A stretch of DNA of 64,000 nucleotides from Achromobacter sp. AONIH1. GTDB lineage: Bacteria; Pseudomonadota; Gammaproteobacteria; Burkholderiales; Burkholderiaceae_B. Position 1 is the first letter of the stretch. Every line of letters starts with the position of its first letter. The notes beneath the pieces are model-generated. The model was not told the DNA's origin and made no database searches. It worked only from the letters and a program-made list of their open reading frames with translations. The position numbers were made by a program, and so were the translations under genes. The stretch is from the NCBI RefSeq assembly GCF_002902905.1, contig NZ_CP026124.1, positions 1,674,001 to 1,738,000 on the forward strand, in the 5' to 3' direction. This document shows positions 7,424-15,441 of this stretch, one piece after another.

Positions 7424-8257
7424 ATGGATTTCAAGGGCTTTCCCGGCCTGGCCGGCAAGACCGCCATCGTCACCGGCAGCACGCAGGGGCTGGGCGCGGA
7501 TATCGCGCGCGGGCTGGCCGCGGCTGGCGCCAACGTGGTGCTGGTCGGCCGCAATGCCCCGGCCGGCCAGGCGCTGGCCGATGAGCTGCGCGAACGGGCG
7601 CTGTATTGCGAGACCGACATCGGCCAGGACGCGCAGATCGAGCGCTGCATCCAGGCCGCGCTGGCGACCTTCGGCCGGATCGACATCCTGGTCAACAACG
7701 CCTGCCAGTACGCCGACCAGGGCCTGGCTTCCAGCCGCGAGCAATGGCATGCGACGCTGGACACCAACCTGGTGTCGGCCGCGATCTTCACCCAGCTCGT
7801 CGCGCCCAGGCTGCCGCGCGGCGGCGTGGTGGTGAACATGGGCAGCACCGGCGGCAAGTTCGGCGCGGCCGGACGCGCGATCTATCCGGCGTCCAAGGCG
7901 GCCTTGCTGCAGATCACCAAGAACTTCGCGGTGGAACTGGCGCCGGCCGGCGTGCGGGTGCTGGCGGTGTCGCCGGCCTGGACCTGGTCGCCTTCGGTCG
8001 AACAACTGGCGGGCGGTTCGCGCGCGGCGGCCGACGCCGTGGGCGCGCATTTCCATCCGCTCGGGCGGGTGGGATCGGGCGAGGAGATCGCGGCGGCGGT
8101 GTGTTTCGCGTGCTCGGACGCGGCGTCGTGGATGACGGGGGTGGATATCCCGGTGGACGGCGGCTTTTCGGTGCTGGGGCCGGATCGGGGGATTTCCCCG
8201 CGCGCGTGGTTCCGCGAGCTGGCGCCGGGCCAGGACGGCGGCGCGGACGGCGCCTGA
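7424..8257 (+). CDS. Short-chain dehydrogenase/reductase, candidate cis-dihydrodiol dehydrogenase
   Basis: 277 residues of classical SDR type. Cofactor motif TGSTQGLG (17-24), NNA (91-93), and the catalytic Ser141, Tyr154 and Lys158 (YPASK) are all present. The C-terminal WMTGVDIPVDGGF motif is typical. The ATG follows AAGGA with six-base spacing, 13 bp after the isochorismatase-like gene. In ring-hydroxylating dioxygenase clusters an SDR often rearomatises the cis-diol to a catechol with NAD+, and that is the likely job here (inference from context). It is the last gene of the operon and is convergent with the FapA-like gene. Confidence 0.88.
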   Translation: MDFKGFPGLAGKTAIVTGSTQGLGADIARGLAAAGANVVLVGRNAPAGQALADELRERALYCETDIGQDAQIERCIQAALATFGRIDILVNNACQYADQGLASSREQWHATLDTNLVSAAIFTQLVAPRLPRGGVVVNMGSTGGKFGAAGRAIYPASKAALLQITKNFAVELAPAGVRVLAVSPAWTWSPSVEQLAGGSRAAADAVGAHFHPLGRVGSGEEIAAAVCFACSDAASWMTGVDIPVDGGFSVLGPDRGISPRAWFRELAPGQDGGADGA

Positions 8258-8271
8258 GCGCCAGGGACCGG

Positions 8272-8293
8272 CCGGCGACGGCGAGGTCGCCGG
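8272..8293. terminator. Hairpin between convergent SDR and fapA-like genes
   Basis: CCGGCGA (8272-8278) pairs with TCGCCGG (8287-8293) across an 8-base loop, 15 bp after the SDR stop. There is no T-tract on either strand, so it may only be an mRNA 3' stabilising stem. Confidence 0.35.
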
Positions 8294-8353
8294 ACCGCGC
8301 GGCCGGGGGCGGGCGGGGCGCGGAACGATCCGCGTCGCCCGCCCTCGCCGGAT

Positions 8354-10099
8354 TCAGCGGATGACGATCTCGCCTGCTTCCAGCGCGGCCTTGCCGCCAA
8401 CCTGGTCTTCCAGGAATTCCTGCATCTTGTTGCCGATCTGGATCTTCACGCCGCTGCAATAGCGCCGGCTGGCCGTGATGCTGGCTGTGTGGATCGGCTG
8501 CAGGTCGCGCACCAGCTGGGCCTCTTCCTCTTCCAGCGAGACCAGGTCGCGGCCCAGTTTGGCGTGGGTGTTGCGCGCGCGGTCGACCACGTCGCCGGTG
8601 GCGCGCTCGGGGTGCGAGTGCAGGAACAGCAGCAGCTGTTCGAGCTTGGCCTTTTCCTCGTTCATCTTCACGCGCTTGCGCGTCAACGCCGTGCGCTTGA
8701 TGTCGGCGTGCGGGTCCAGGCCCGCCTGCACCAGCGTGGGCACGCCGGCGGGCGAACCGATGGTGCCGGCGCGCACCGCCTGCAGGGCGCGGATCTGGCC
8801 GCCCATGATGGCGGTCTGCTGCGCGTTGGCGGCGCCCACGTTGACCGCGCCGCCGGCGGCGATGCTGCATTGGCGGATCTCGCGCTCGACCTCGACGTTC
8901 TGGCCGGCGCTGATGATGGCGTTCTCGATGAAGCGGGCCTTCAGCTCGCCGCCGCAGACGATGTGCGCGGTGCGGGCGGGACCGGACGCATCCTGCATCG
9001 CCTCGGCCATGCCGATGATGCCGCCCTTGACCGTGACGTTGCCGCCGGCCTCGACCAGCGCCGCTTCCATGGTGCCGTTGACGACCACGTCGCCGGTCAC
9101 GCGCACTTCCATGGTGGCGCTGATGTCGCCCCGGACCTGCAGCGAGCCTTCGAAATTGATGTTGCCGGTGGTCAGGTCCACCGCGTCGACTTCGACGACC
9201 GGATTGACCTGCACGCCCTGGTTGATCAGCTTGGGGCTGCCGGCGATCGCCGCGCGCAGCAGCAGCGGGTCGTCCGGATCGATCTCGACGCCGGACATGT
9301 CGCTGGAGAATTGCGTGTCGGCCATCTCGTCGGGCAGTACGGGCTGGCCCAGCACGTCGCGGCCATCGATGCCGGGCAGCGGCGGAATGCGGCGCATGAG
9401 CGGCGTGCCCGGCGTGACCAGCAGCAGGCTGCCGAGGTCGCGGTAGTCCACCTGGGCCAGTTCGTCGATTTCCTGGGCGCGCGGCTTGAGCCGGTCCAGC
9501 AGGCTTTCGAAGCGGGTGGGGGTGCCGCGCGTGGGCGGGGTGCCTTGCGCCACCAGCAGGGTGCCGGTGCGACCCTGTTCGACGGCCTCGGCCAGTTCCG
9601 TTTCCAGCAGGCCGTGGACGATGCCCTGGTCGGCCAGCGCCTGGCGCACCGTCTGCAGCGCGACGGGACGGCCGCCCTTGGGCGGCAGCAGGGTGATCAT
9701 GGCCGCCATGCGGTCGGCGCTCAGTTCCAGTTCATAGGAGCCGTCCTGCACCTTGCCGATCGTCCCCTGCACGGGCGCGACGGCGTCCCGGCACATGTCG
9801 ATGAAGGCGATGACGGCGTGGTTGTCCAGCGCTTCGGTGGTCCAGCCCTGTTCGGCGGCGGCGGCGGCCAGGCTGTCCCAGTTGGGCAGGTCGCTGGCCA
9901 GGGCGGCGTCGCCGGCGCGTTCGGCGTCTTCGTCCGAGGCATCGGCGTCCTCGTTCGCGTCGCTCTCGCCGGCGGGGAGGGCGGTTTCGGCGGTCTCGGC
10001 GGCAACGGGGGCGGGGCGGGCCGGGGGCGGGGTATAGATTGCCGTCAGGACGTGGGTATTGGCGTCCAGCAGTAGCTGAAGCGTGTTGTGTGCGTCCAT
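8354..10099 (-). CDS. FapA-like DUF342 polymerising protein
   Basis: About 581 residues. The C-terminal ~450 carry the DUF342/FapA pattern: a beta-helix-like central section (GNINFEGSLQVRGDI, VVNGTMEAALVEAGGNVTV, ENAIISAGQNVEVEREI) and a charged helical segment (residues ~465-540) before a short C-terminal strand. The N-terminus is an acidic, alanine-rich low-complexity stretch. FapA was first linked to flagellar assembly in other bacteria, and related proteins were later linked to cell-surface functions. Nothing flagellar is nearby. The start at 10099 has AGGAGG six bases upstream; an in-frame ATG at 10138 has no ribosome-binding site. It sits alone between convergent and divergent neighbours. 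Confidence 0.8.
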   Translation of the reverse strand: MDAHNTLQLLLDANTHVLTAIYTPPPARPAPVAAETAETALPAGESDANEDADASDEDAERAGDAALASDLPNWDSLAAAAAEQGWTTEALDNHAVIAFIDMCRDAVAPVQGTIGKVQDGSYELELSADRMAAMITLLPPKGGRPVALQTVRQALADQGIVHGLLETELAEAVEQGRTGTLLVAQGTPPTRGTPTRFESLLDRLKPRAQEIDELAQVDYRDLGSLLLVTPGTPLMRRIPPLPGIDGRDVLGQPVLPDEMADTQFSSDMSGVEIDPDDPLLLRAAIAGSPKLINQGVQVNPVVEVDAVDLTTGNINFEGSLQVRGDISATMEVRVTGDVVVNGTMEAALVEAGGNVTVKGGIIGMAEAMQDASGPARTAHIVCGGELKARFIENAIISAGQNVEVEREIRQCSIAAGGAVNVGAANAQQTAIMGGQIRALQAVRAGTIGSPAGVPTLVQAGLDPHADIKRTALTRKRVKMNEEKAKLEQLLLFLHSHPERATGDVVDRARNTHAKLGRDLVSLEEEEAQLVRDLQPIHTASITASRRYCSGVKIQIGNKMQEFLEDQVGGKAALEAGEIVIR

Positions 10100-10383
10100 G
10101 TCAGCCTCCTGCCCGGCGCTGCCGGCCGGTTCACTCATTTAGTAATTAAACGAAATATTAGGTCATATATTAACTCATGCCCATGACCACCGGCATCTTA
10201 TGCAACGGCGCATCCGCCAAAAGCCTTAGTGCCGTCCCTGTTTTTCCCTTGATCTGGGCCGGAGATCGTGCATTAGTCCGTAGGCAGGAGCGACAAGCCC
10301 GGCCTGGCGGCGCAGCATAAGGCCTTCTGTCCGACGCGCCTGCGCGCGCCGGGCGCCTTGCCGGATATCGTCGGAGTCCATCC
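10100..10383. other. Divergent intergenic region with AT-rich patch
   Basis: This is the region between the fapA-like gene and the lytic transglycosylase gene. Bases 10138-10180 are strikingly AT-rich against GC-rich surroundings (TAGTAATTAAACG, then AATATTAGGTCATATATTAA) and probably hold the fapA-like promoter, with TAATAT on the minus strand as a possible -10. No confident -35 was found and no RNA gene is visible. Confidence 0.4.
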
Positions 10384-11121
10384 ATGCCTCCACCCGTTTT
10401 TTCCGCCGCGGCGCGCGCCTTCCTGGCGCGCGCCGGCGGCTGGGCGGCGCTGCTGGTCCTGGCCGCCGGCGCCGCGCTGGCCCCGCGCGGCGCGGCGGCC
10501 ATGGAGACCTACCGCTACAAGGATCCCCATGGGGTCTGGCGCAGCATGAAGGTGCCCAAGGGCTATGTCCGGCATGGCGCGCGGCCCTTGCCCCGGGTGG
10601 CCGTGCGCAGCGCGCCGCTGTGCCTGATGTGCGAGCCGGAGCCCGGTCAGGGCGCGCGCCGGCCGGGCCTGATCGTCTGGGCGCCGAGGCTGGCTCTGCC
10701 TTGGGACGGACCGCCGCCGGCCCTGCACGACGGGCTGATCGCGCAGGCGGCGCTGGATTCGGGCGTGGACCGGGCGCTGCTGAGCGCGGTGATCGCGGTG
10801 GAGTCGGGATTCCGCAGCGATGCCCGCTCGCCCAAGGGCGCGCTGGGCCTGATGCAGCTGATGCCGGCGACCGCCGCCACGCTGCTGACGGTGGACAACA
10901 TGGAACGGGCGCTGGTGGATCCGGCGACCAATGTGCGGCTGGGTTCGCGACACCTGCGGCGCCTGCTGGACCAGTACCCGGGCAGGTTGGATCTGGCGCT
11001 GGCGGCCTACAACGCGGGCGAGGGCGCGGTCAGCAAGTACGACGGCGTGCCGCCGTATGCCGAAACGCAGCAGTATGTGAGAGCGGTGACGGCGCTGTAC
11101 CAGCGCTACAAGGCGCCGTGA
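10384..11121 (+). CDS. Lytic transglycosylase (SLT domain), secreted
   Basis: 245 residues with a signal peptide or anchor (hydrophobic 18-34, AAA near 37-39). The C-terminal half is a goose-lysozyme-like SLT domain: catalytic Glu140 in AVESGFRSDARSPKGALGLM, then LMQLMPATAATL and AAYNAGEGAVSKYDGVPPY. It cleaves peptidoglycan glycan strands to 1,6-anhydro-muropeptides in the periplasm. The N-terminal segment around YRYKDPHGVWR looks like the start of a DUF4124-type domain. It is a single-gene unit, divergent from the fapA-like gene and convergent with hemL. Confidence 0.9.
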   Translation: MPPPVFSAAARAFLARAGGWAALLVLAAGAALAPRGAAAMETYRYKDPHGVWRSMKVPKGYVRHGARPLPRVAVRSAPLCLMCEPEPGQGARRPGLIVWAPRLALPWDGPPPALHDGLIAQAALDSGVDRALLSAVIAVESGFRSDARSPKGALGLMQLMPATAATLLTVDNMERALVDPATNVRLGSRHLRRLLDQYPGRLDLALAAYNAGEGAVSKYDGVPPYAETQQYVRAVTALYQRYKAP

Positions 11122-11183
11122 GCCGTGCCGGAATGCGCCGCCGTCCGACGCGCGGCGCGCCGGGCGGGGGATGTGTCTGAAAG

Positions 11184-11204
11184 GGGGCGGCGTGGCGCCG
11201 CCCC
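11184..11204 (-). terminator. Putative terminator of the thiD-thiE-hemL unit
   Basis: GGGGCGGCG (11184-11192) and CGCCGCCCC (11196-11204) form a perfect 9-bp stem with a TGG loop, 7 bp beyond the hemL stop. On the minus strand it is followed by CTTTC, a weak T-tract. It may also serve the convergent transglycosylase gene. Confidence 0.5.
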
Positions 11205-11210
11205 GCGCGC

Positions 11211-12488
11211 TCACAGGGTCGTGAAGACCTTTTCGGCGATGTCCAGCGTGGACGCGATGACGGCGTCGTCGTGCGTGGCCGAGACGAAGCCGGCTTCGAA
11301 CGCGGACGGCGCGAAATGCACGCCGTGGTCCAGCATGGCGTGAAAGAAGCGATTGAACCGCGCGGTGTCGCAGGCCGAGACCTCGGCGAAGGACGCGGGG
11401 ATGCGTTCGCTGAAGTAGATGCCGAACATGCCGCCCACCGAATCGGCCGAGAAGGCCAGGCCGGCGGCGCGGGCGCGCTCCTGCAGGCCCTGGGCCAGCT
11501 TGGCGGTCTGGGCCGACAGCTTTTCGTAGAATCCGGGCGCGGCGATCAGGCGTAGCGTGGCCAGGCCCGCGGCCACGGCCACCGGGTTGCCCGACAGCGT
11601 GCCGGCCTGGTAGACGCCGCCCAGCGGAGCGATGTGCTTCATGATGTCGGCGCTGCCGCCGAAGGCGCCCACCGGCATGCCGCCGCCGATCACCTTGGCC
11701 AGCGTGGTCAGGTCGGGCTTGACGCCGGTCAGGCCCTGCACGCCTTGCGGGCCGACGCGGAAACCGGTCATCACTTCGTCGAAGATCAGCAGCGCGCCAT
11801 GCGCCGTGCAGACCTCGCGCAGGCCTTCCAGGAAGCCCGCGGCGGGCTTGATCAGGTTCATGTTGCCGGCGACCGGCTCGACGATGATGCAGGCGATGTC
11901 CGCGCCGTGCTGGGCGAAGGCCTCGCGCACGGCGTCCAGATTGTTGTATTCCAGGGTCAGCGTGTGCGCGACGAATTCGGGCGGCACGCCGGCCGAGCTG
12001 GGATTGCCGAAGGTCAGGAGGCCCGAGCCGGCCTTGACCAGCAGGCTGTCGGAATGGCCGTGGTAGCAGCCTTCGAACTTGACGATCTTGGCGCGTCCGG
12101 TGGCGCCGCGCGCCAGGCGGATGGCCGTCATGGTGGCCTCGGTGCCGGAGCTGACCAGGCGCACCTGTTCCAGCGACGGCAGGCGGGCGATCAGCGTTTC
12201 GGCCAGCTCGATCTCGGCCTCGGTGGGGGCGCCGAACGACAGGCCGTGGACGGCGGCGTCCTGCACCGCGCGCACGACCTCGGGATGCGAATGGCCCAGG
12301 ATGGCCGGGCCCCAGGAGCCCACGTAGTCGATGTACTGCTTGTCCTCGGCGTCCCAGACGTAGGGGCCTTGCGCGCGCTTGATGAAGCGCGGCGTGCCGC
12401 CCACGGAGCGGAAGGCGCGCACGGGCGAGTTGACGCCGCCGGGAATGCTGCGGCAGGCGCGTTCGAAGAGCTGGGCGTTGCTGGACAT
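11211..12488 (-). CDS. hemL: Glutamate-1-semialdehyde 2,1-aminomutase
   Basis: 425 residues, the normal length. It is a class-III aminotransferase fold with [13 protein letters not shown] (58-69), [15 protein letters not shown] (113-127), DEV (237-239) and the PLP lysine Lys265 in [18 protein letters not shown]. It converts glutamate-1-semialdehyde to 5-aminolevulinate in the C5 route of tetrapyrrole synthesis; the semialdehyde is made by HemA from glutamyl-tRNA. The start is 5 bp after the thiE stop, so the three minus-strand genes thiD-like, thiE and hemL probably form one transcript. Confidence 0.97.
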   Translation of the reverse strand: MSSNAQLFERACRSIPGGVNSPVRAFRSVGGTPRFIKRAQGPYVWDAEDKQYIDYVGSWGPAILGHSHPEVVRAVQDAAVHGLSFGAPTEAEIELAETLIARLPSLEQVRLVSSGTEATMTAIRLARGATGRAKIVKFEGCYHGHSDSLLVKAGSGLLTFGNPSSAGVPPEFVAHTLTLEYNNLDAVREAFAQHGADIACIIVEPVAGNMNLIKPAAGFLEGLREVCTAHGALLIFDEVMTGFRVGPQGVQGLTGVKPDLTTLAKVIGGGMPVGAFGGSADIMKHIAPLGGVYQAGTLSGNPVAVAAGLATLRLIAAPGFYEKLSAQTAKLAQGLQERARAAGLAFSADSVGGMFGIYFSERIPASFAEVSACDTARFNRFFHAMLDHGVHFAPSAFEAGFVSATHDDAVIASTLDIAEKVFTTL

Positions 12489-12493
12489 GGCGG

Positions 12494-13159
12494 TCAGGAC
12501 TTGGATTGGGGGTTGATGGAATAGGGCGCGGCGCAGGCGGCCGCGGCGGCGCGCACGCTGGGCGCGGCGAACAATGCGGTGATGACGGCGATCGAGTCGG
12601 CGCCGGCCTGGGCCACCAGGCGCGCGTTGTCGGGCGTGATGCCGCCGATGGCGACCACGGCGGGCCGGGGCCCGTCGCGTTCCTCAACGAGTTTCCTGGC
12701 CTCAGTCAGTACCGACAGCGGCGCGCGCACGGTGTCGGGCTTGACGGTGGACGCGAACATGGCGCCGAAGGCGATGTAGTCGGCGCCGGCGTCGAGCAGC
12801 TCGCGGGCGCGGTTGAGGTCGTCGTAGCTGGAGCCGCCCAGGATCAGATCGGGGCCGGCCTCGGCGCGGATGCGCGCCAGGCTGTCGTCGTCGCGGCCCA
12901 CGTGGGCGCCATCGGCGCCGACTTCCAGCGCCAGCTTCCAGTCGTCGTTGATCAGGAACACCACGCCCAGCTCGCGGCACAGCGGCGCCAGCGCGCGCGC
13001 CTGGGCGGCGCGCTCGGCGTCGGGCACGTTCTTGCGGCGCAGCTGCAGCGCGCGCATGCCGCCTTCGGCGGCGGCGCGCACGGCCTGCAGCAGGCGTTCG
13101 GTGTCATCCCATTCGGGCGTCACGCCGTACAGGCCGGCGGGAAAACGCAGGGCTTTCAT
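12494..13159 (-). CDS. thiE: Thiamine-phosphate synthase
   Basis: 221 residues with the TMP synthase TIM-barrel pattern: [17 protein letters not shown] (pyrophosphate and thiazole side), [54 protein letters not shown], and [26 protein letters not shown]. It couples HMP-pyrophosphate to thiazole phosphate in the cytoplasm. The ATG at 13159 overlaps the stop of the upstream ThiD-like gene by 4 bp. No THI-box riboswitch was recognised upstream of the unit. Confidence 0.95.
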   Translation of the reverse strand: MKALRFPAGLYGVTPEWDDTERLLQAVRAAAEGGMRALQLRRKNVPDAERAAQARALAPLCRELGVVFLINDDWKLALEVGADGAHVGRDDDSLARIRAEAGPDLILGGSSYDDLNRARELLDAGADYIAFGAMFASTVKPDTVRAPLSVLTEARKLVEERDGPRPAVVAIGGITPDNARLVAQAGADSIAVITALFAAPSVRAAAAACAAPYSINPQSKS

Positions 13160-13968
13160 TGCGGTTGGATCCGGTAGGGAATGCGCCGGCCCATGCCAGG
13201 CAGGAAGCTGGAGGCGACGGCGGCGTCGGCGTGGGCCAGGCCCTGCCGCACGGCCTCGGGCATTTCCAGGCCGCGCGCCAGCATGGCGGTGATGGCCGTG
13301 GCGGCCAGGCCACCGGCGTCGCCATTGCGGTCGGGTGGCGCCTGCCAGGGATAGGTGCTGGTCTGGCCGCCGGGGCCGAGCAGCACGTTGGCGTAGTGGC
13401 CGGGCCGCTGCGGGCTGCCCAGCACCAGCACCCACTGGGCGCCGGCCGCCACCAGGGCGTGCATGGGAGTAGGTGCGTCCCCGATATCGATGTCGCCGTC
13501 GGCGTGCCACTGCGCCAGGCGCAGGTGCTCGATGACCAGCAGGTCGGTCTGCGGCAGCACCAGCTCCAGCGTGGCCGCCAGCAGATCGTCGGCGTCGTCC
13601 TCGTCGGCGGCGTCGGTCGGCGGCAGCTGGGCGCGCTGGCCCAGGTGCAGCACCAGCGGGACCTGGCTGTAGTCGGCCGCGATCTGCGCCGCCACGCTTG
13701 CCGTTTCGGCGGTGTATAGTCCGCCCACCTTGATGGCCTGCACGGACATATCTTCGAGCAGGCAGCGCGCCTGGTCGTCCAGCAGGTCTGGCGAAACGGG
13801 GTGGATTTCCTCGATGCCGGCGGTGTCCTGCACGGTCAGGGCCGTGACCGCGGCCAGGCCGTGGCAGCCCAGACGGGCGCAGGTGACGGCGTCTGCCGGC
13901 AAACCGTCGGCGCCCGAGGGATCGAGCGGACCGAGGACCAAAACGAGAGGGGGGGTAACGGGAGCCAC
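13156..13968 (-). CDS. ThiD-like hydroxymethylpyrimidine kinase homologue with altered active site
   Basis: 270 residues. The ribokinase-like ThiD fold is visible in GPLDPSGADGLPADAVTCARLGCHGLAAVTALTVQDTAG (positions 13-51, read in parts) and in the DLLDDQARCLLEDMSVQAIKVGGL region. Two hallmark motifs are altered. The N-terminal GSDSGGGAGIQAD-type substrate loop is GPLDPSGADGLPAD. The C-terminal GTGC anion-hole motif is NGDAGGLA (215-222), with no cysteine at the catalytic position. A long acidic insertion (119-130) is also present. It may be a weak kinase, a regulator, or a partner of ThiE, with which it overlaps by 4 bp. The minus-strand start at 13968 faces rubredoxin. Confidence 0.8.
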   Translation of the reverse strand: MAPVTPPLVLVLGPLDPSGADGLPADAVTCARLGCHGLAAVTALTVQDTAGIEEIHPVSPDLLDDQARCLLEDMSVQAIKVGGLYTAETASVAAQIAADYSQVPLVLHLGQRAQLPPTDAADEDDADDLLAATLELVLPQTDLLVIEHLRLAQWHADGDIDIGDAPTPMHALVAAGAQWVLVLGSPQRPGHYANVLLGPGGQTSTYPWQAPPDRNGDAGGLAATAITAMLARGLEMPEAVRQGLAHADAAVASSFLPGMGRRIPYRIQPQ

Positions 13969-14129
13969 GTGGACAGCGCTAGATCAAGGGCGCCCCGACC
14001 CGTTTGCGGAGAATCAGGGGAACCCCTATTGGGTTTCGGTAAGATTGTCCCCATTCTAATGGATGCACCCCGTCTTTGCCCTGCCCCCGCTGCGCGGGCA
14101 GTAACCGGGATTTGATGTAAGAGAGAGCT

Positions 14130-14294
14130 ATGCGTACTTGGATGTGTCTGATTTGCGGCTGGGTCTACGATGAAGAAGCCGGCCTTCCCGACGAAGGGAT
14201 CGCTCCCGGCACCCGCTGGGAAGACGTGCCGCCGAACTGGGTCTGTCCCGAATGCGGCGCGCGCAAAGAGGATTTCGAACTGATGGAAATCTGA
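14130..14294 (+). CDS. rubA: Rubredoxin
   Basis: A 54-residue protein with two rubredoxin knuckles, CLICGWVYD (Cys6, Cys9) and CPECGARK (Cys39, Cys42), that bind one iron. It is a small cytoplasmic electron carrier, often serving alkane hydroxylases, rubrerythrins or oxidative-stress enzymes. The ATG follows AGAGAGC. It is divergent from the thiD-like gene and 152 bp upstream of yqgE. A perfect GC hairpin at 14331-14351 lies 36 bp after its stop, without a T-tract. Confidence 0.96.
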   Translation: MRTWMCLICGWVYDEEAGLPDEGIAPGTRWEDVPPNWVCPECGARKEDFELMEI

Positions 14295-14446
14295 ATCCGC
14301 TCAAGCCGACATATTCCGCCAGGGCTAGCGGGACGGGGCGCGGCCCCGTCCTGGTCACTGCAAGAATGGTCTGCCGCCAAGCATGGGAGGGCCGCGCCAG
14401 CGGTCCGGTCCCGGGGTTTAATCAGACTATTAGGTTAGGGGTTGCC

Positions 14447-15034
14447 ATGACGGAACAACACCACGAAGACACGACGACGCAGGCGGCCAATTTCGCCAAC
14501 CAGTTCCTGATCGCCATGCCCGGCATGGTCGAGGGCAGCCTGGCGGGCTCCGTCATCTACATTTGCGAGCACACCGAGCGCGGCGCGCTGGGCCTGGTCA
14601 TCAACCGGCCCACCGACCTGACGCTGGGCACGCTGTTCGAACGCATCGACCTGGAGCTGGAAATCGGCCCGGTCAAGGAAACGCTGGTCTTCTTCGGCGG
14701 TCCGGTGCAGACCGACCGAGGCTTCGTGTTGCACGCGCCGGCCGGCGACTACAGCTCCAGCATCAAGCTGGGCGACATGGCGCTGACCACCTCGCGCGAT
14801 GTGCTGCAGGCCGTGGCCGACGGCAAGGGGCCGGCGCGCATGCTGGTCACGCTGGGCTACGCCGGCTGGGGAGCGGGCCAGCTTGAAAGCGAGATGGGCC
14901 AGAACGCCTGGCTGAGCGTGGGCGCCGACGATCACATCATCTTCGACGTGCCGCCCGAGGAACGCTATCCCGCCGCGCTCAAGCTGCTGGGCATCGATCC
15001 GGTGATGCTGGCGGGCGACGCGGGTCATGCCTGA
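14447..15034 (+). CDS. yqgE: YqgE/AlgH (UPF0301) family protein
   Basis: 195 residues with the family pattern: FLIAMPGM near the N-terminus, HTERGALGLVINRP, VFFGGPVQTDRGFVLH, TLGYAGWGAGQLESE and the C-terminal DVPPEERYPAALKLLGID. The function is unknown. It is co-conserved with ruvX across proteobacteria, and in Pseudomonas AlgH has been linked to alginate regulation. Its stop overlaps the ruvX start by 8 bp. The ATG is preceded by AGGTTAGGGG. Confidence 0.92.
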   Translation: MTEQHHEDTTTQAANFANQFLIAMPGMVEGSLAGSVIYICEHTERGALGLVINRPTDLTLGTLFERIDLELEIGPVKETLVFFGGPVQTDRGFVLHAPAGDYSSSIKLGDMALTTSRDVLQAVADGKGPARMLVTLGYAGWGAGQLESEMGQNAWLSVGADDHIIFDVPPEERYPAALKLLGIDPVMLAGDAGHA

Positions 15035-15425
15035 AGAAACCCTGCTGGCCTTCGACTTCGGCGAGAAGAAGATCGGCGTGGCCATCGGCAACACGCTGAC
15101 GCGCCACGCCCGGCCGCTGGAGATCATCCACGGCGAAGTGCGCGACGCGCGCTTCGCGCGCATCGAGGCATTGCTGCGCGAATGGCAGCCGCAGCGCCTG
15201 GTCGTGGGCCTGGCGCTGACCGCCGACGGCGGCGAGCAGCCCGCCACCGCGCGCTGCCGCCGCTTCGCCAACCAATTGAACGGTCGCTTCGGCATGGCGG
15301 TGGAACTGGTCGACGAGCGCGGCTCCAGCATGGAGGCGCAGCGCCTGCTGGGCACGCACGCCGCCGACGACGCCATGGCCGCGGCCGTGATCCTGCAGCG
15401 CTATCTGGACGCCTTGCCCGCCTGA
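15027..15425 (+). CDS. ruvX: RuvX/YqgF putative Holliday junction resolvase / pre-16S rRNA nuclease
   Basis: 132 residues with the RNase H-like fold. LLAFDFGEKKIGVAIGN (6-22) carries the first catalytic Asp10; VVGLAL, VELVDERGSSMEA and DDAMAAAVILQRYL follow. The family is needed for 5' maturation of 16S rRNA and is called a Holliday junction resolvase by homology. It lies in yqgE-ruvX-pyrB, an order widespread in beta- and gammaproteobacteria, although the pyrR that often follows is absent here. Confidence 0.93.
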   Translation: MPEETLLAFDFGEKKIGVAIGNTLTRHARPLEIIHGEVRDARFARIEALLREWQPQRLVVGLALTADGGEQPATARCRRFANQLNGRFGMAVELVDERGSSMEAQRLLGTHAADDAMAAAVILQRYLDALPA

Positions 15426-15441
15426 CGCCGGCGCGACGCCC

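Noticed and set aside
13969..14129. TPP riboswitch before thiD-like/thiE
   Set aside because: The conserved CTGAGA and thi-box core were looked for and not found.
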